Notes: generated by a model not told the origin, from the sequence alone. A stretch of 64,000 nt of DNA from Littorina saxatilis (GCF_037325665.1 NC_090246.1:92814780-92878779), one strand, 5' to 3'. Positions 12,266 to 23,682 are shown, counted from the first letter of the stretch. Made by a program: numbers and translations.

Positions 12266-13040
12266 GTGTGTGTGTTTGTGCGTGTGTGTGTGTAGAGCGA
12301 TTCAGAGTAAACTACTGGACCGATCTTTATGAAATTTTACATGAGAGTTCCTGGATATGATATCCCCAGACTTTTTTTCTTTTTTTGGATAAACGTCTTT
12401 GATGACGTCATATCCGGCTTTTTGTAAAAGTTGCGGCGGCACTGTCACACCCTCATTTTTCAATAAAATGTATTGAAATTTTGGCCAAGTAATATTCGAC
12501 GAAGGCCGGACTTTGGTATTGCATTTCAGCTTGGAGGCTTAAAAATTAATTAATGACTTTGGTCATTAAAAATCCGAAAATTGTAATTAAAATTATTTTT
12601 TTATAAAACGATCCAAATTTACGTTCATCTTATTCTTCATCATTTTCTGATTCCAAAACGATATAAATATGTTATATTTTGATTAAAAACAATCTCTAAA
12701 AATTAAAAATATAAAAATTATGATTAAAATATAATTTCCGAAATCGATTTAAAAACAATTTCATCTTATTCCTTGTTGGTTCCTGATTCCAAAAACATAT
12801 AGATATATATGATATGTTTGGATTAAAAACACGCTCAGAAAGTTAAAACGAAGAGAGGTGCAGTAAAGCGTGCTATGCAGCACAGTGAAAACACAACCGC
12901 GCTAAACAGGCTCGTCAGTTTCACTGCGTTTTGCACGAGCGGCGGACTACGGTCATTGTTAAAAAATGCAGTGCGTTCAGTTTCATTCTGTGAGTTCCAC
13001 AGCTTGACTAAATGTAGTATTTTCGCCTTACGCGACTTGT
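12053..13040 (+). mobile_element. CRE-bearing ~1-kb dispersed repeat, copy A (complete)
   Basis: Begins with a hairpin (CATTTAGTCAAG/CTTGACTAAATG type) and ends CTTGACTAAATGTAG, TTTCGCC, ACGCGACTTG. It carries a (GT)n tract at 12172-12293, the block GAGCGATTCAGAGTAAACTA and a perfect TGACGTCA at 12403-12410. Three AT-rich stem-like paragraphs follow. There is no ORF; class unknown. Other copies or fragments are at 14782, 28750, 35740, 37130, 54543 and 58664. Confidence 0.8.
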
Positions 13041-14781
13041 TTTTGGATTTATTTTTGAAATGCTATAATTCCCTCGGTTGCGTTTGTTATACTGATGTGA
13101 TTGCATTTGAATCCTTGTAACGTGGCTTTTCGACATAGGTGATAATAGCTCCACACCATCATGTATTCAAAAATTAAAAATTTGGCCGACACATCTTTGC
13201 ATCGATATGAAACGCGTACCATTACCCCCATTTTGAAAAAACGATGTCAAAAAAGGTAAACGTGATCGTACGTGGGTCATTCCATAAAGCTGTGTACCAA
13301 AAGTGTGACATGCATCGTGAAAATTGAAACTGTCTGAATAGGTTGTTTTTATGGTTTATGTGACAGATATAGACATATGCCACGGTGCCGTGCTAAACAA
13401 AAGATAAGTTTATGCTTTTTGGATACGAGGGGTGGTCGGAAAGGTGTGTAACATCACACATGTTTAGCGTAAAATGTTGTCCAAACACACAAGACAGATT
13501 ACAAAAAGCCATAGTATAATAGTAACAAGCTTTTTTTGCTTCCCATTCAGAGCTCATTCTGAACAGAATGCAGTCTGGGGAAACGAATTGAAATAGATAG
13601 TTGGTAACTAAAACGTATTTGTTTGGTTGCGTCAACCAACAAACAAACAGTATCAATAACAAAACATCGAGTCGACATGCAGCTAGAAAATGAACATTGA
13701 AAGTCCAGAATCAGTTATCACAGAGACAAGTACAGGCTAGGTTAGCACATTTTCGCGCCGCGTCGCAGCTGACGTCAGCATATGTTGTGACGATTCGATT
13801 GGTCCATGACGTGGCGTCATCAACCGGCTTATGAATGACTGCGTTATGAATGGAATTCTTTTGGTTTTAGTGACGTCGTCATTGAATAGACTCGAAATTC
13901 GGTCAGATTGTTCTGTCAAATTTGGGGAGGCTGCTACGTAAGGTGTTAGATTTATTGCACATCAACTGCAGCTACCCGGCAAAAACACCATCCAGAACCA
14001 CGATCCAATATGGCGGTCACTCTCTTTTACACGTTAGATCAGCCTGACTGTCCGGTGGATTTACACGGAATGGGTATGCCCTGTAAGTTCAGATACCAAA
14101 CAAACTCTCTGTAGTAAAAAATCTGAAATATCGTTCAGTTGAAGTCACCGTTTTGCCGGTCGAAAGTAAGTCATACCATCAAAAATGCCATGTTGAGGGT
14201 AGGCGTGGTCAAGGACCTGTGACGTCATAGTACAATATTACTCAGATCCAAGAACAACGGTTTTGAGAATAAGAAATGCATATCTTTGAATACACATCAG
14301 TCTTTAACCCAAACACGGCTGTTAAACATCTGATCAATAGCACTGAAGACATATCTTTAACTTTTTAGGTATACCTGTATGAGCAGAAGAATGTCCGATG
14401 ACCAACACAGAAAGACTGTCAAAGTCTGGAACGCTTGTTTCTTTTTGCGTTTTTTGCCGTTTTGTATCCTACAGACTCTAAGCAACAGTACTATATCACT
14501 TAGAATGCATTATCTTGCACTTTATTTTTGACCGTCTGTGCAACACTTTAGTGACCCATGATCTGAGCTGTTCACGTCTACAAAGCTTATTGTTTCTTTC
14601 GAGCTTTTGGTTGCATTTGTGTAAAATTAGTATCTGTGCGTGTGTGTGTGATTCGTTTTCGATTTCTGGGGACTGTTTTGCACACAAGATTTTCTTTTCT
14701 GTAAAAGTGTATTAATATTAAATACTCATAGCAATTATACTATATCACGATAATTCTGTGTAAACAAAGTTTGGTGACGTT
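13041..14781. other. no gene recognised
   Basis: Non-coding. Two more CRE palindromes lie at 13770-13777 and 14220-14227. Confidence 0.5.
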
Positions 14782-14828
14782 TTTACATTTAGTCAAAACA
14801 TAGAGGGGGAATCGAGACGAGGGTCGTG

Positions 14829-14918
<90 letters not shown>

Positions 14919-15018
14919 GTGTATGTGTGTGTATGTGTGTGTATGTGTGTGTAGAGAGATTCAGACCAAACTACTGGACCGATCTTTATGAAATTTGACA
15001 TGAGAGTTCCTGGGACAT
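14782..15018 (+). mobile_element. CRE-repeat family, 5' fragment (copy B)
   Basis: Starts TTTTTACATTTAGTCAAAAC, keeps GAATCGAGACGAGGGTCGTG and a 120-base (GT)n tract, then breaks off after CATGAGAGTTCCTGG, before the CRE. Confidence 0.8.
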
Positions 15019-15836
<818 letters not shown>

Positions 15837-15968
15837 TAGTGGATAGAGACGCACGCACGCACGCTGACCGACCGACAGACATATTTAGAGACAGATATCC
15901 CGACACAGCTTTTTGTATTGTATTTGTATTTGTTTTTAAAGTTTCATTAGCAGTTTTGCTTGTATCGC

Positions 15969-16031
15969 ACGCGCACGCACACACACACAAACACAGACAC
16001 AAACACAGACACAAACACACACACGCACGCA

Positions 16032-16076
<45 letters not shown>
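15969..16076. repeat. (CA)n/(CACG)n microsatellite
   Basis: Mixed CACAAA, CACG and CA runs. Confidence 0.93.
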
Positions 16077-16270
16077 CTTGTGAAAGCTAGACCTCTAAAC
16101 TCATGAGCATTTGAAGATTTAATCCCCGAAAAAAGTAGAAAACAAGATCAGCGATTTAAAAAAAACAACCTTGTATTGTATAACAACAAATAGACTGCAT
16201 AGCGTACATTCATTACTGCACACGCACGCGAACGGATGCACGCACGCGCGCACGTCTGCATAAGCAAGCA

Positions 16271-16303
<33 letters not shown>
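16271..16303. repeat. (CA)n microsatellite
   Basis: CA tract within CGCA-rich surroundings, downstream of UGT copy 1. Confidence 0.9.
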
Positions 16304-16305
<2 letters not shown>

Positions 16306-16525
16306 GTTTTCTAGAGCATAATGCATCCGAAGAGCCGCCATCTAACATGTTGATCAAACAGCCGGCGCGGAATGTAAAGTGAATGAACCATAGTCACACA
16401 CAAGGTAATTAGTTTTGCAAGCCTTTGCATCACACATACCAGACAGCTAAGTACTCAGTGGTTTCTTCGTTGCGCCACTTCATCCACAATCATCACGGTA
16501 TGGGTGGATCCACCGACCCACACAA

Positions 16526-18043
16526 TTATTCGTTCTTTTGCTTTCTCTTCGTGCAGCTGCAAAGTTTTCTGACACAAAAGTACAACATGAGCGATGTGAC
16601 AGCACCAACCACGAACACGAAAGCCATGACATCCAGCATCATGAACTGATATCTGGGAATTCTCTGTCCTTGGGAACGCATGTACTCGCCGCCATATTGC
16701 ATCACGTGAGCCAACCACTTAGCGGCTTCATGCATTGGGACGCCATACTGGCTACGAAACAAGGTTGAAGCCTTGGCAATGGACTGCTTGTACTGAGAAT
16801 CCTGGGCGATTTTGAAAATCGTATTAAACATTTCTTTTTGAGAAAAGGTACGGAGGTCCAAGACTTCTCCATACCCCTTGATTCTAATGCGTTCAGCGTT
16901 GTAAGGTTGGTCCCCGAACATGGGTGTGCAGAGCATGGGAACGGCGTGGTAGAGAGCCTCGTACTGTCCGTTCTTACCGCAGTGACTGACGAAAACCCTG
17001 GTGTTGGGATGACCCAACAGATCGTTCTGCGGCAACCACCTGGACGTCATGATCTTGGAAGGGTCCGGTGAGGTGAGGTTGGACCTGAAGACCACCTTGA
17101 AGGGCAGCTGTTGAAAGACCTTGGTTAGCTTGTGGCTGATGTCTGCAGGAACACCCAGCACGTAGCTGCCGAAGGACACGATGACCACGCCCTCTGTGGC
17201 GCCGTCCATGAAGGATGCGAAGTGTGGAGGGAGGGGCTTGGTCGGTCCTGTGGCCGTGCCGCCGATCAGTTTCACGTTTGGCAGAGTGGGTCTCGGGTAG
17301 TCTAGGATATGGTCCATCTCCACCAGCCAGATCTCAGCGCCGGCCAGCAGCATGTCGTTGGAAATAAACGGCCTCTCTGGGGCGTAGATCGCCACCATAT
17401 TCCTCGTCAAGAAAGGGTCGTAGAACTGGGCGATAATGTGCAAGCAGAACATACCCACTCGCTGGAAGAAGGTCATGACGTCGCTGATAACGAAAAGCGG
17501 TTGAGGGGTCACAGCCGGCGAGTAAGGAATCCTCATGGTGTCGGCATCATATACGGTGCCCACGTAGGCAAAGGGCACCCCAAGCTTGTACGCAATGACG
17601 GTCAGCATTCTGACAATGGGGATGTTGTCAATGACGATCAAGTCCGGCTTTACCTTGCGAATCTCTTCCACGAAGGACAGGTTACTGATCATCTCGTGGC
17701 ACAGAGCTTTCATTACGCTGGCCATGGTGACGAAGTCGTCAGGAAGACCCACAAAGTACTTGTCTCTCATCAGAGCCATCGTCGTCTCCTGGTAGTTCTT
17801 GCTGAGCGTGTACTCTATGACTGACACGTTGCTGGTGTCCAGCACGCCTTTGTCCGCCAGGTAGTCCGGCATGGTCAGCCACACCTGGTGACCCAGCTTT
17901 ACCAGCGCGCGCGCCACGTTGGTGTGGTAATTGGTGTGGCTGGTGAAAGGGGAAGACAGGGAGACCACTCTCTTAGCATCGCAGGTGACGTCACTTCCCG
18001 GAAACAGCAGTGGCAGGAAGAGAGTGAGAAGAAGTAGCCCCAT
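16526..18043 (-). CDS. UDP-glycosyltransferase (UGT), ER membrane type, copy 1
   Basis: Family role: UGTs transfer a sugar from a UDP-sugar to small lipophilic acceptors, usually on the lumenal face of the ER, for detoxification or signal clearance. The 505-residue protein has the usual animal length. Seen: a hydrophobic signal peptide at about residues 1-21; a His in the S-H context at residue 36 and an Asp at 139 (PDLIVID) that match the positions of the UGT catalytic pair; the donor-binding signature at about 336-379, beginning WLPQNDLLGHP, with FVSHCGKNG and ending GDQ; a membrane span at about 467-490; and a short tail ending KQKNE, a KxKxx ER-retrieval signal. The coding exon is uninterrupted and has a splice acceptor 40 bases upstream of the ATG. 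A Cys replaces the common Gly in the H-G-G part of the signature, and the paralogue at 47910 shares this. Sugar and substrate cannot be told from sequence. Confidence 0.93.
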   Translation of the reverse strand: MGLLLLTLFLPLLFPGSDVTCDAKRVVSLSSPFTSHTNYHTNVARALVKLGHQVWLTMPDYLADKGVLDTSNVSVIEYTLSKNYQETTMALMRDKYFVGLPDDFVTMASVMKALCHEMISNLSFVEEIRKVKPDLIVIDNIPIVRMLTVIAYKLGVPFAYVGTVYDADTMRIPYSPAVTPQPLFVISDVMTFFQRVGMFCLHIIAQFYDPFLTRNMVAIYAPERPFISNDMLLAGAEIWLVEMDHILDYPRPTLPNVKLIGGTATGPTKPLPPHFASFMDGATEGVVIVSFGSYVLGVPADISHKLTKVFQQLPFKVVFRSNLTSPDPSKIMTSRWLPQNDLLGHPNTRVFVSHCGKNGQYEALYHAVPMLCTPMFGDQPYNAERIRIKGYGEVLDLRTFSQKEMFNTIFKIAQDSQYKQSIAKASTLFRSQYGVPMHEAAKWLAHVMQYGGEYMRSQGQRIPRYQFMMLDVMAFVFVVGAVTSLMLYFCVRKLCSCTKRKQKNE

Positions 18044-18083
18044 ACCTTGCAGTGATATGATGAATGTGGCATTGTTCTTTTTC
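18044..18083 (-). other. 5' UTR part of UGT copy 1 terminal exon, with splice acceptor
   Basis: Reading the minus strand, a pyrimidine-rich stretch ends in CAG at 18086-18084, so an exon starting at 18083 carries 40 bases before the ATG at 18043. At least one upstream, probably non-coding, exon is therefore expected to the right. Possible donors lie around 18514-18560 on the minus strand but none can be chosen. The frame stays open back to the acceptor, so an upstream coding start is not excluded. Confidence 0.55.
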
Positions 18084-18184
18084 CTGAAAAAAATGAAGGG
18101 GGAAATGTTTTACCACAGCGAGGAGAAATAAGGCAGGTTACAGTCTCTGTCTTTCTGGTGTCGTCGTTGTCGTCGTCGAAGTCG

Positions 18185-18189
18185 TCATC

Positions 18190-18250
<61 letters not shown>

Positions 18251-18255
18251 GCAGC
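18185..18255. repeat. (CAT)n-(CAG)n trinucleotide repeat
   Basis: A CAT run passes straight into a CAG run, just upstream of UGT copy 1. It may lie in the upstream intron of that gene. Confidence 0.95.
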
Positions 18256-18289
18256 TAGGCTTAAACGTAACGATGCGACAAACTTGATC

Positions 18290-18396
18290 CTAGAATGTCT
18301 GAACTCCTCGGACACTACCCCTTTCTTCGACAAGCGCTTAGAACTGTACCCACGGAATACGCGCTATATAAGCTTCATATTGATTGATTGATTGAG
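18290..18396 (+). mobile_element. retroposon 3' end with (ATTG)n tail
   Basis: AACTGTACCCACGGAATACG then CGCTATATAAGCTTCATATT followed by ATTG units is a recognisable snail LINE/SINE-type 3' end. No coding remains. Confidence 0.5.
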
Positions 18397-19200
18397 GTCA
18401 CACAGACATACACAAGGACAGACAGACAGACAGAGAGACAGACAGACAAAAACTGACACACACACACACACACATTCACATTTACATACATCCCCAACAC
18501 ACACATTGTACATGTTACTCACGTGTCTACGTTTTTCACACACACAAAAAGTGAGTCTTACTTGCACAGCAAATCCGTATGTGACAATTATAAGATAATT
18601 ATAACATAAAGGGAGTCAGTTACTGAACGAAACGTAAAACGGGAATTCCACCCAACCTGTGGCTGCCTGTGTGTTTCAGATTCATTCAAACTTTCATCGC
18701 TTCGCTCGTACATATGATACTAGATGAATACCCGCTTCGCCGGGTACGGCTTCGCCGGGAAGAAGTCGAGCCGAATACCCGGCTGCGCCGGGGACCCGGC
18801 TTTGCCGGGTGTACGCCGGCTTTGCCGGCGCACCGCACGACGGAAGGGAGATAAACGCGCAAAACACTGGAGAAGAGTAATACCAGGCTTCGCAGGGACA
18901 GTGACCTTCTAAAAATAGTATAACGGGAATATGGATTGAGCGTTGTCGACAGTGACCTAAAAATAGAAACGGGAATATGGATTGACGCCACACGAAGGAA
19001 GGGAGATAAACGCTGAAAACACTGGAGAAGATAAGGAAGAGTTACTGGGAATGGATCCAGAGAAAAACCAAAATCGGTTCAGCGCTGCGCGCTGAGAGCA
19101 CGTGTTGAAATATCTCATCGAGCAGGTTGTGTCCGGGGTCTACCTGAATATGCCCACCAAATTTGAAACAGATCCATCGAGAACCTTGGGCGTGCATCGC

Positions 19201-19202
<2 letters not shown>

Positions 19203-19276
<74 letters not shown>
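19203..19276. repeat. (CA)n microsatellite
   Basis: Within the Helitron, at the same relative place as the N gap of the related element at 27507. Confidence 0.95.
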
Positions 19277-19280
<4 letters not shown>

Positions 19281-19295
19281 AAGTCGTATATATAT

Positions 19296-19731
19296 GTCAC
19301 GGTAGAACCAGCGATCCGGCAGAATCGCCGATTCTACCAGTAGAAAGTCCGATCAGACTTTCTACCGGTAGAAAGTTCGATCAAAGTTTCTACAAGTAGA
19401 ATCGCCGATTCTCCTCGTAAAAAGATTGATCGGACTTTCTACCGGTAGAAACTCCGATCGGACTTTCAACTGGTAGAATCGGCGACCCTACTGGTAGAAA
19501 ATCTGATCGGAGTTTCTACCGGTAGTATCGGCGATTCCACCAGTAGAATTGACGATCGGCGATTCTACCGGTTGGCAATGTTTGATGTTTGTTGATTTTT
19601 TTTATTGGTACTGTTGTACTGTTGTAGCACATTCTTGCCATGTTGCGAGAAATAGTTGAACTATATCATACTTAATCCAAGCATAGTTAGGCCGCACCTC
19701 CGTCTACGGTTTGCTTCTTCAAAACAACAAA

Positions 19732-19820
<89 letters not shown>

Positions 19821-20230
19821 AGAGGGAGAGGGAGAGAGGGAGAGATGGAAGAGGGAGAGGGAGAGAGTAGTAAATGAACCTAGCAATTGATAATGCACGA
19901 CTAACACGAGATTTTCACCAGTGATATATTACTTTTTAAATCTCGTGAACAGTGTTGACATCTGTAGAAAGTCAGATTCATATCGTGAAAACATTGATCG
20001 GACTTTCTACCGGTAGAAAGTCTGATCAATGTTTTTACGAGAAAAATCAGACTTTCTACCAGTAGAACGACCGATCGTAGTTTCTACTGGTAGAAAGTCC
20101 GATCTGAGTTTCTACCGGTAGAATCGCTGATTCTTCTCGTAAAAACATCGATCGGAACCGGTAGAAACTCCGATCAGGCAATCGACTGGTAAAATCGGCG
20201 ATTCTACCAGATCGCTGGTTCTACCGTGAC
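19296..20230. mobile_element. 935-bp element built of palindromic 28-bp tandem units
   Basis: Perfect inverted ends GTCACGGTAGAACCAGCGAT, flanked on both sides by ATATATAT. Both halves (19296-19575 and 19960-20230) are arrays of a ~28-bp self-complementary unit centred on CTACCGGTAG, with GATC between units. Two flavours occur, one with ACTTTCTACCGGTAGAAAGT and one with GCGATTCTACC. The middle holds unrelated DNA and a (GA)n tract. There is no ORF. Family unknown. Confidence 0.7.
19736..19866. repeat. (GA)n microsatellite
   Basis: GA tract followed by two copies of a GATGGAAGAGGGAGAGG-type unit. Confidence 0.95.
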
Positions 20231-20366
20231 ATATATATAGATGACGCGCTATGTGCTACCAATAGGTTTATTTATTCTAAGCCATGAGTCATTTAGGCAG
20301 CGAAAACGGTAAAATACTGAAACAAACAAAACACAACAACAAAACCAGTAGAACTAAGACAATTAA

Positions 20367-21395
20367 AGGCACAGTAAGCCTCCCGTAAACCATCACAGAT
20401 ACGGTCAGGCTTTTACACACAGTACAAACACCCTTTCATTTAAACACTCACCGATTGAGAACATCCTAGGTGCCCTCCGTAAAGAGAATTTATTTTTGCG
20501 TGGTTTATCTTACCCCTGAGCCATCGTGAACCCGTGTGATCCAGTTTCCCTTTTTCACAATGTAGTCGTCAGTTAGCCTTATTTCAATGCGACTCGATGT
20601 GAGCTTATTTACAATAGCACGTTTTTATGCACGAAACAAACGGCTGTGGTTCACAAGAACTCTAGCGATGGCTTTTGACTGTTGAGAGGAACGGCGATAT
20701 GCACTGACTGATAAACCGTCGTCTGCTGAGACCATTGCGTGACCCTGCTTCCGGGCTTTTCTTTTTTCAAACTTTCACAACTTCGAATTGCACTGATCTT
20801 GTCTTGATGAAAAAAGAATTCTTTTATGATTAAAGAATGTTTGTGTAAAAAGCTAGATTTTAAAAGTTAGGTCTAGCGCAAAAACGCACCACGGTCCAAA
20901 AACATTCTGATAATCATCGATCCACGGCTGTCGCCAGTTTACATCGAAAGAATGAGACCCGAAGGGAAGTAACTCATTTTTGACCTGAGTTCAGGATGGG
21001 TCCAAAAAGTGTTCGAGACAATCTGCAAAATTAATTCTTTAAAAATTGCTCGCTCTTTACGTAGGGCACCTAGGATGTTCCCGTTTGGTGAGCGTTCAAA
21101 TGGAAGGGTGTTTGTACTGTGTGTAAAAGCCTGACAGTATCGGTGATGGTTTACGGGAGGCTTACTGTCCGGGCGTGATTTCCGGGATATTCATAACAGC
21201 CGTCCAGCACCAAAACGAGGCGCCATTGTTCTTCAGGGCCAAGTCCACGAAAATAAATTCTTTGAAAATTTCTCACGCTCGACAGAAAGCAGCCAGGATG
21301 TTCCCGTTCGGAGAGCGTTTAAATGGAAATATGCTTGTACTGTATGTAGACGCTCGGGGAGCTCGGGGATGGTTTACGGGAGGCTTACTGTGCCT
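20367..21395. mobile_element. TTAA-flanked foldback element, 1.03 kb
   Basis: Terminal inverted repeats AGGCACAGTAAGCCTCCCGT lie between TTAA at 20363-20366 and TTAA at 21396-21399. The left arm (to about 20500) pairs with 21060-21170. A second, more diverged copy of the right arm (21290-21395) supplies the outer end. TTAA targets are made by piggyBac and some other superfamilies. No transposase. Confidence 0.7.
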
Positions 21396-21399
21396 TTAA

Positions 21400-22504
21400 C
21401 ATCGAAACACATTATCAAACAATGTAATCATCAGCAAACAATGACGACAAACACATTCCCAAACGCACAAACATCTTTGGGAACCTGTGACCTACGATAG
21501 GTCATTACGCGTAGACCCAAACTTCAGGCATGGAAACCCCCTTATAATCATCAATAAATTAACTTTGACAACCAAAATCTTCTTACAATTACATTTGAAC
21601 GATCGCTCACGAAAACCCGCCAAAAGGGTTAACTATCAGATGCATAGAAAAACAGATGTTCTCATTAAACGCATCATTACAATTGAACAAGGAAGCAAAA
21701 CAATAAACCCAAGACAGAGAGTCAATCAAACTTACATTATACGAGCCGAACACGATAACCAAATCCTTCTAGAAACACAACAAACACTTCTGAGGTTAAC
21801 GTAGGTATCACACAAAGAAACACTGACTTCACAATATCGTCACAAAAAGGAGCAAGTTTTGGACACACGTCCGAGCCTGGCGAATATGCAAGAAAGACAG
21901 ACGATGACCAGTAAAAGAAAAAGATATCTGCTCACAAACGATTGCGCAGTCTACCAACCAAAATCTACCCAAAGGACAATATACATAGCGAAACACTACT
22001 CACAAAGCTTGCTGAAGTACGACACAGGTTCGGTTAGATACGTGTAATAAGACAAACTTTCACCGTAAGACCAATATAAGCTTCGACCCAGGCAACGTAC
22101 ATGAAAACTAAGAAACACGTGAACAACATGAAATAATACGTGGAGAAACAAAACTCGTTGTCTGCCCGCACATACGGAAGCAGGACACGAGCTACAACTC
22201 AACTCACTTACGCAAACAACAACGCAATCCTGCAACAACAACCACAGGCCCACTAGGAATAGCAAACCCAAAACACCCGTGCACGCAACCATTGAAAAAA
22301 TAATGCGCACTAGCGCCCCCCAACCAGAAAATCATACAATAATAACAAAATACACTGCCACAGGACGGCAGTTCGTAGTTAGTGTAAGGCAGGCTTGCCA
22401 CACAACGGGCACAGGACGTCAGTTACTTCGCGAGTAAAATCTTCAGTGGAATGCAAGCTGTATGCTGATCATAAAGCCCTGCGTCTGCGCACGACATATG
22501 AATT
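21400..22504. other. no gene recognised; A/C-rich plus strand
   Basis: Strong A+C bias on the plus strand with many CAA, AACA and ACAA words. Open frames here (for example 21487-21804) reflect that bias and show no domain. Confidence 0.5.
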
Positions 22505-22532
22505 GGTGTGTGTGTGTGTGTGTGTGTGTGTG
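22505..22532. repeat. (GT)n microsatellite, left part
   Basis: GT tract split by the MITE at 22533-22753; the right part is 22754-22822. Confidence 0.95.
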
Positions 22533-22752
22533 CAGGGGCGGATCCAGGGGGGGTTTCCAGGCACCAGATTGCTCCATTTTCCTTGTTTTTTATCAACATA
22601 TTTTTTTTTTTGGGGGGGGGGGGGAGGGCATGCCCCCACCCCCCTAAGAGGTTGCGCTTCGCGCCCTCAACTAAACGCTTTTTGCTCTCGATCTGTCCTT
22701 AAATAAGTTTGGACCCCCCCCCCCCCCCTTAAAAATGATGGGATCCGCCCCT

Positions 22753-22753
<1 letters not shown>
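22533..22753. mobile_element. hAT5-like MITE inserted in a (GT)n tract
   Basis: Inverted ends CAGGGGCGGATCC, flanked by GTGTG on both sides. Inside are G- and C-runs and the palindromic GGTTGCGCTTCGCGCC. hAT5 elements are hATs with 5-bp target duplications; assignment is by termini and target length. Confidence 0.65.

Positions 22754-22822
<69 letters not shown>
22754..22822. repeat. (GT)n microsatellite, right part
   Basis: Continuation of the GT tract beyond the MITE. Confidence 0.95.
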
Positions 22823-22823
<1 letters not shown>

Positions 22824-22995
22824 TTGCTTTCATCTTGTGGTTCCTTAAAGTTGACAGGCATACTGAGTTGTTTTTAAACAATTCAATGAAAAAAACCCTT
22901 GTGATTTCCCATACCTGTGAGTCACGCTCGATTTTGCCCTGAATAGTTCAAACACTTTCTACCCTGAATAGGCTTCGTATTATTGAGAGTGTGTG

Positions 22996-22997
<2 letters not shown>

Positions 22998-23089
<92 letters not shown>

Positions 23090-23154
23090 CACCGAGAGAG
23101 AGAGAGAGAGAGACTGGAGAGAGAGAGAGAGAGTGCACCGAGAGAGAGAGAGAC

Positions 23155-23228
<74 letters not shown>

Positions 23229-23230
23229 GA
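22998..23230. repeat. (GA)n microsatellite with GTGCACCGA and CTGGA interruptions
   Basis: The interruptions recur as a pair, so a longer block of GA plus interruptions has itself been duplicated. Confidence 0.95.
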
Positions 23231-23397
23231 AGAGTATCCATGTAAGCAGTACCATTATTCTTATCCTGCCTCGAAAACGCATGAAAGTGACCTAATGGTC
23301 CAAGGGAAGCAACGACAGATACGTCCCGTAAACGATAAGCCATTCGAATTTGCCTCCCTTTGATCATCAAACGGCTCCCGTTGATTCATTAGTTTAG

Positions 23398-23612
23398 TGA
23401 GGGAGAGAGCGTCCGTCCAGTCTGTCTCTGTCTGTCTCTCTGTCTCTGTCTCTGTCTGTCTCTCTCTCTCTAGCTCTCTCTCTCTCTCTCTTTTGACTAT
23501 CTGTCTGTCTGTCTGTCTGTCTCTCCCGCTCTCCTCTCATCCCGTGGTGGGTTTTTTTATAACCGTCCGTATGGCCAATTTTTTGTTTTGTTGGGGGGGG
23601 GGGGAGAGGGAG

Positions 23613-23682
<70 letters not shown>

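Larger units (their letters stand above)
18720..20241 (-). mobile_element. non-autonomous Helitron interrupted by a palindromic-repeat element
   Basis: The minus-strand 5' end is TCTATATATA after a host A (20241). The 3' end is a GC hairpin (CCGGCGAAGCGG) followed by GTATTCAT and CTAG, next to a host T (18720). The 3' side carries at least five CCGGC-TTYGCC-GG type hairpins in a row at 18730-18832. A (CA)n tract lies at 19203-19276. A 935-bp foreign element sits in the AT run at its 5' end. Confidence 0.7.

Noticed and set aside
17309-17824. 171-codon plus-strand open frame
   Set aside because: Antisense shadow of UGT copy 1.
21487-21804. 105-codon frame in the A/C-rich region
   Set aside because: Composition alone explains the lack of stops; no domain recognised.
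22948-23370. Long Ser-Leu and Arg-Glu repeat frames
   Set aside because: Microsatellite translation.
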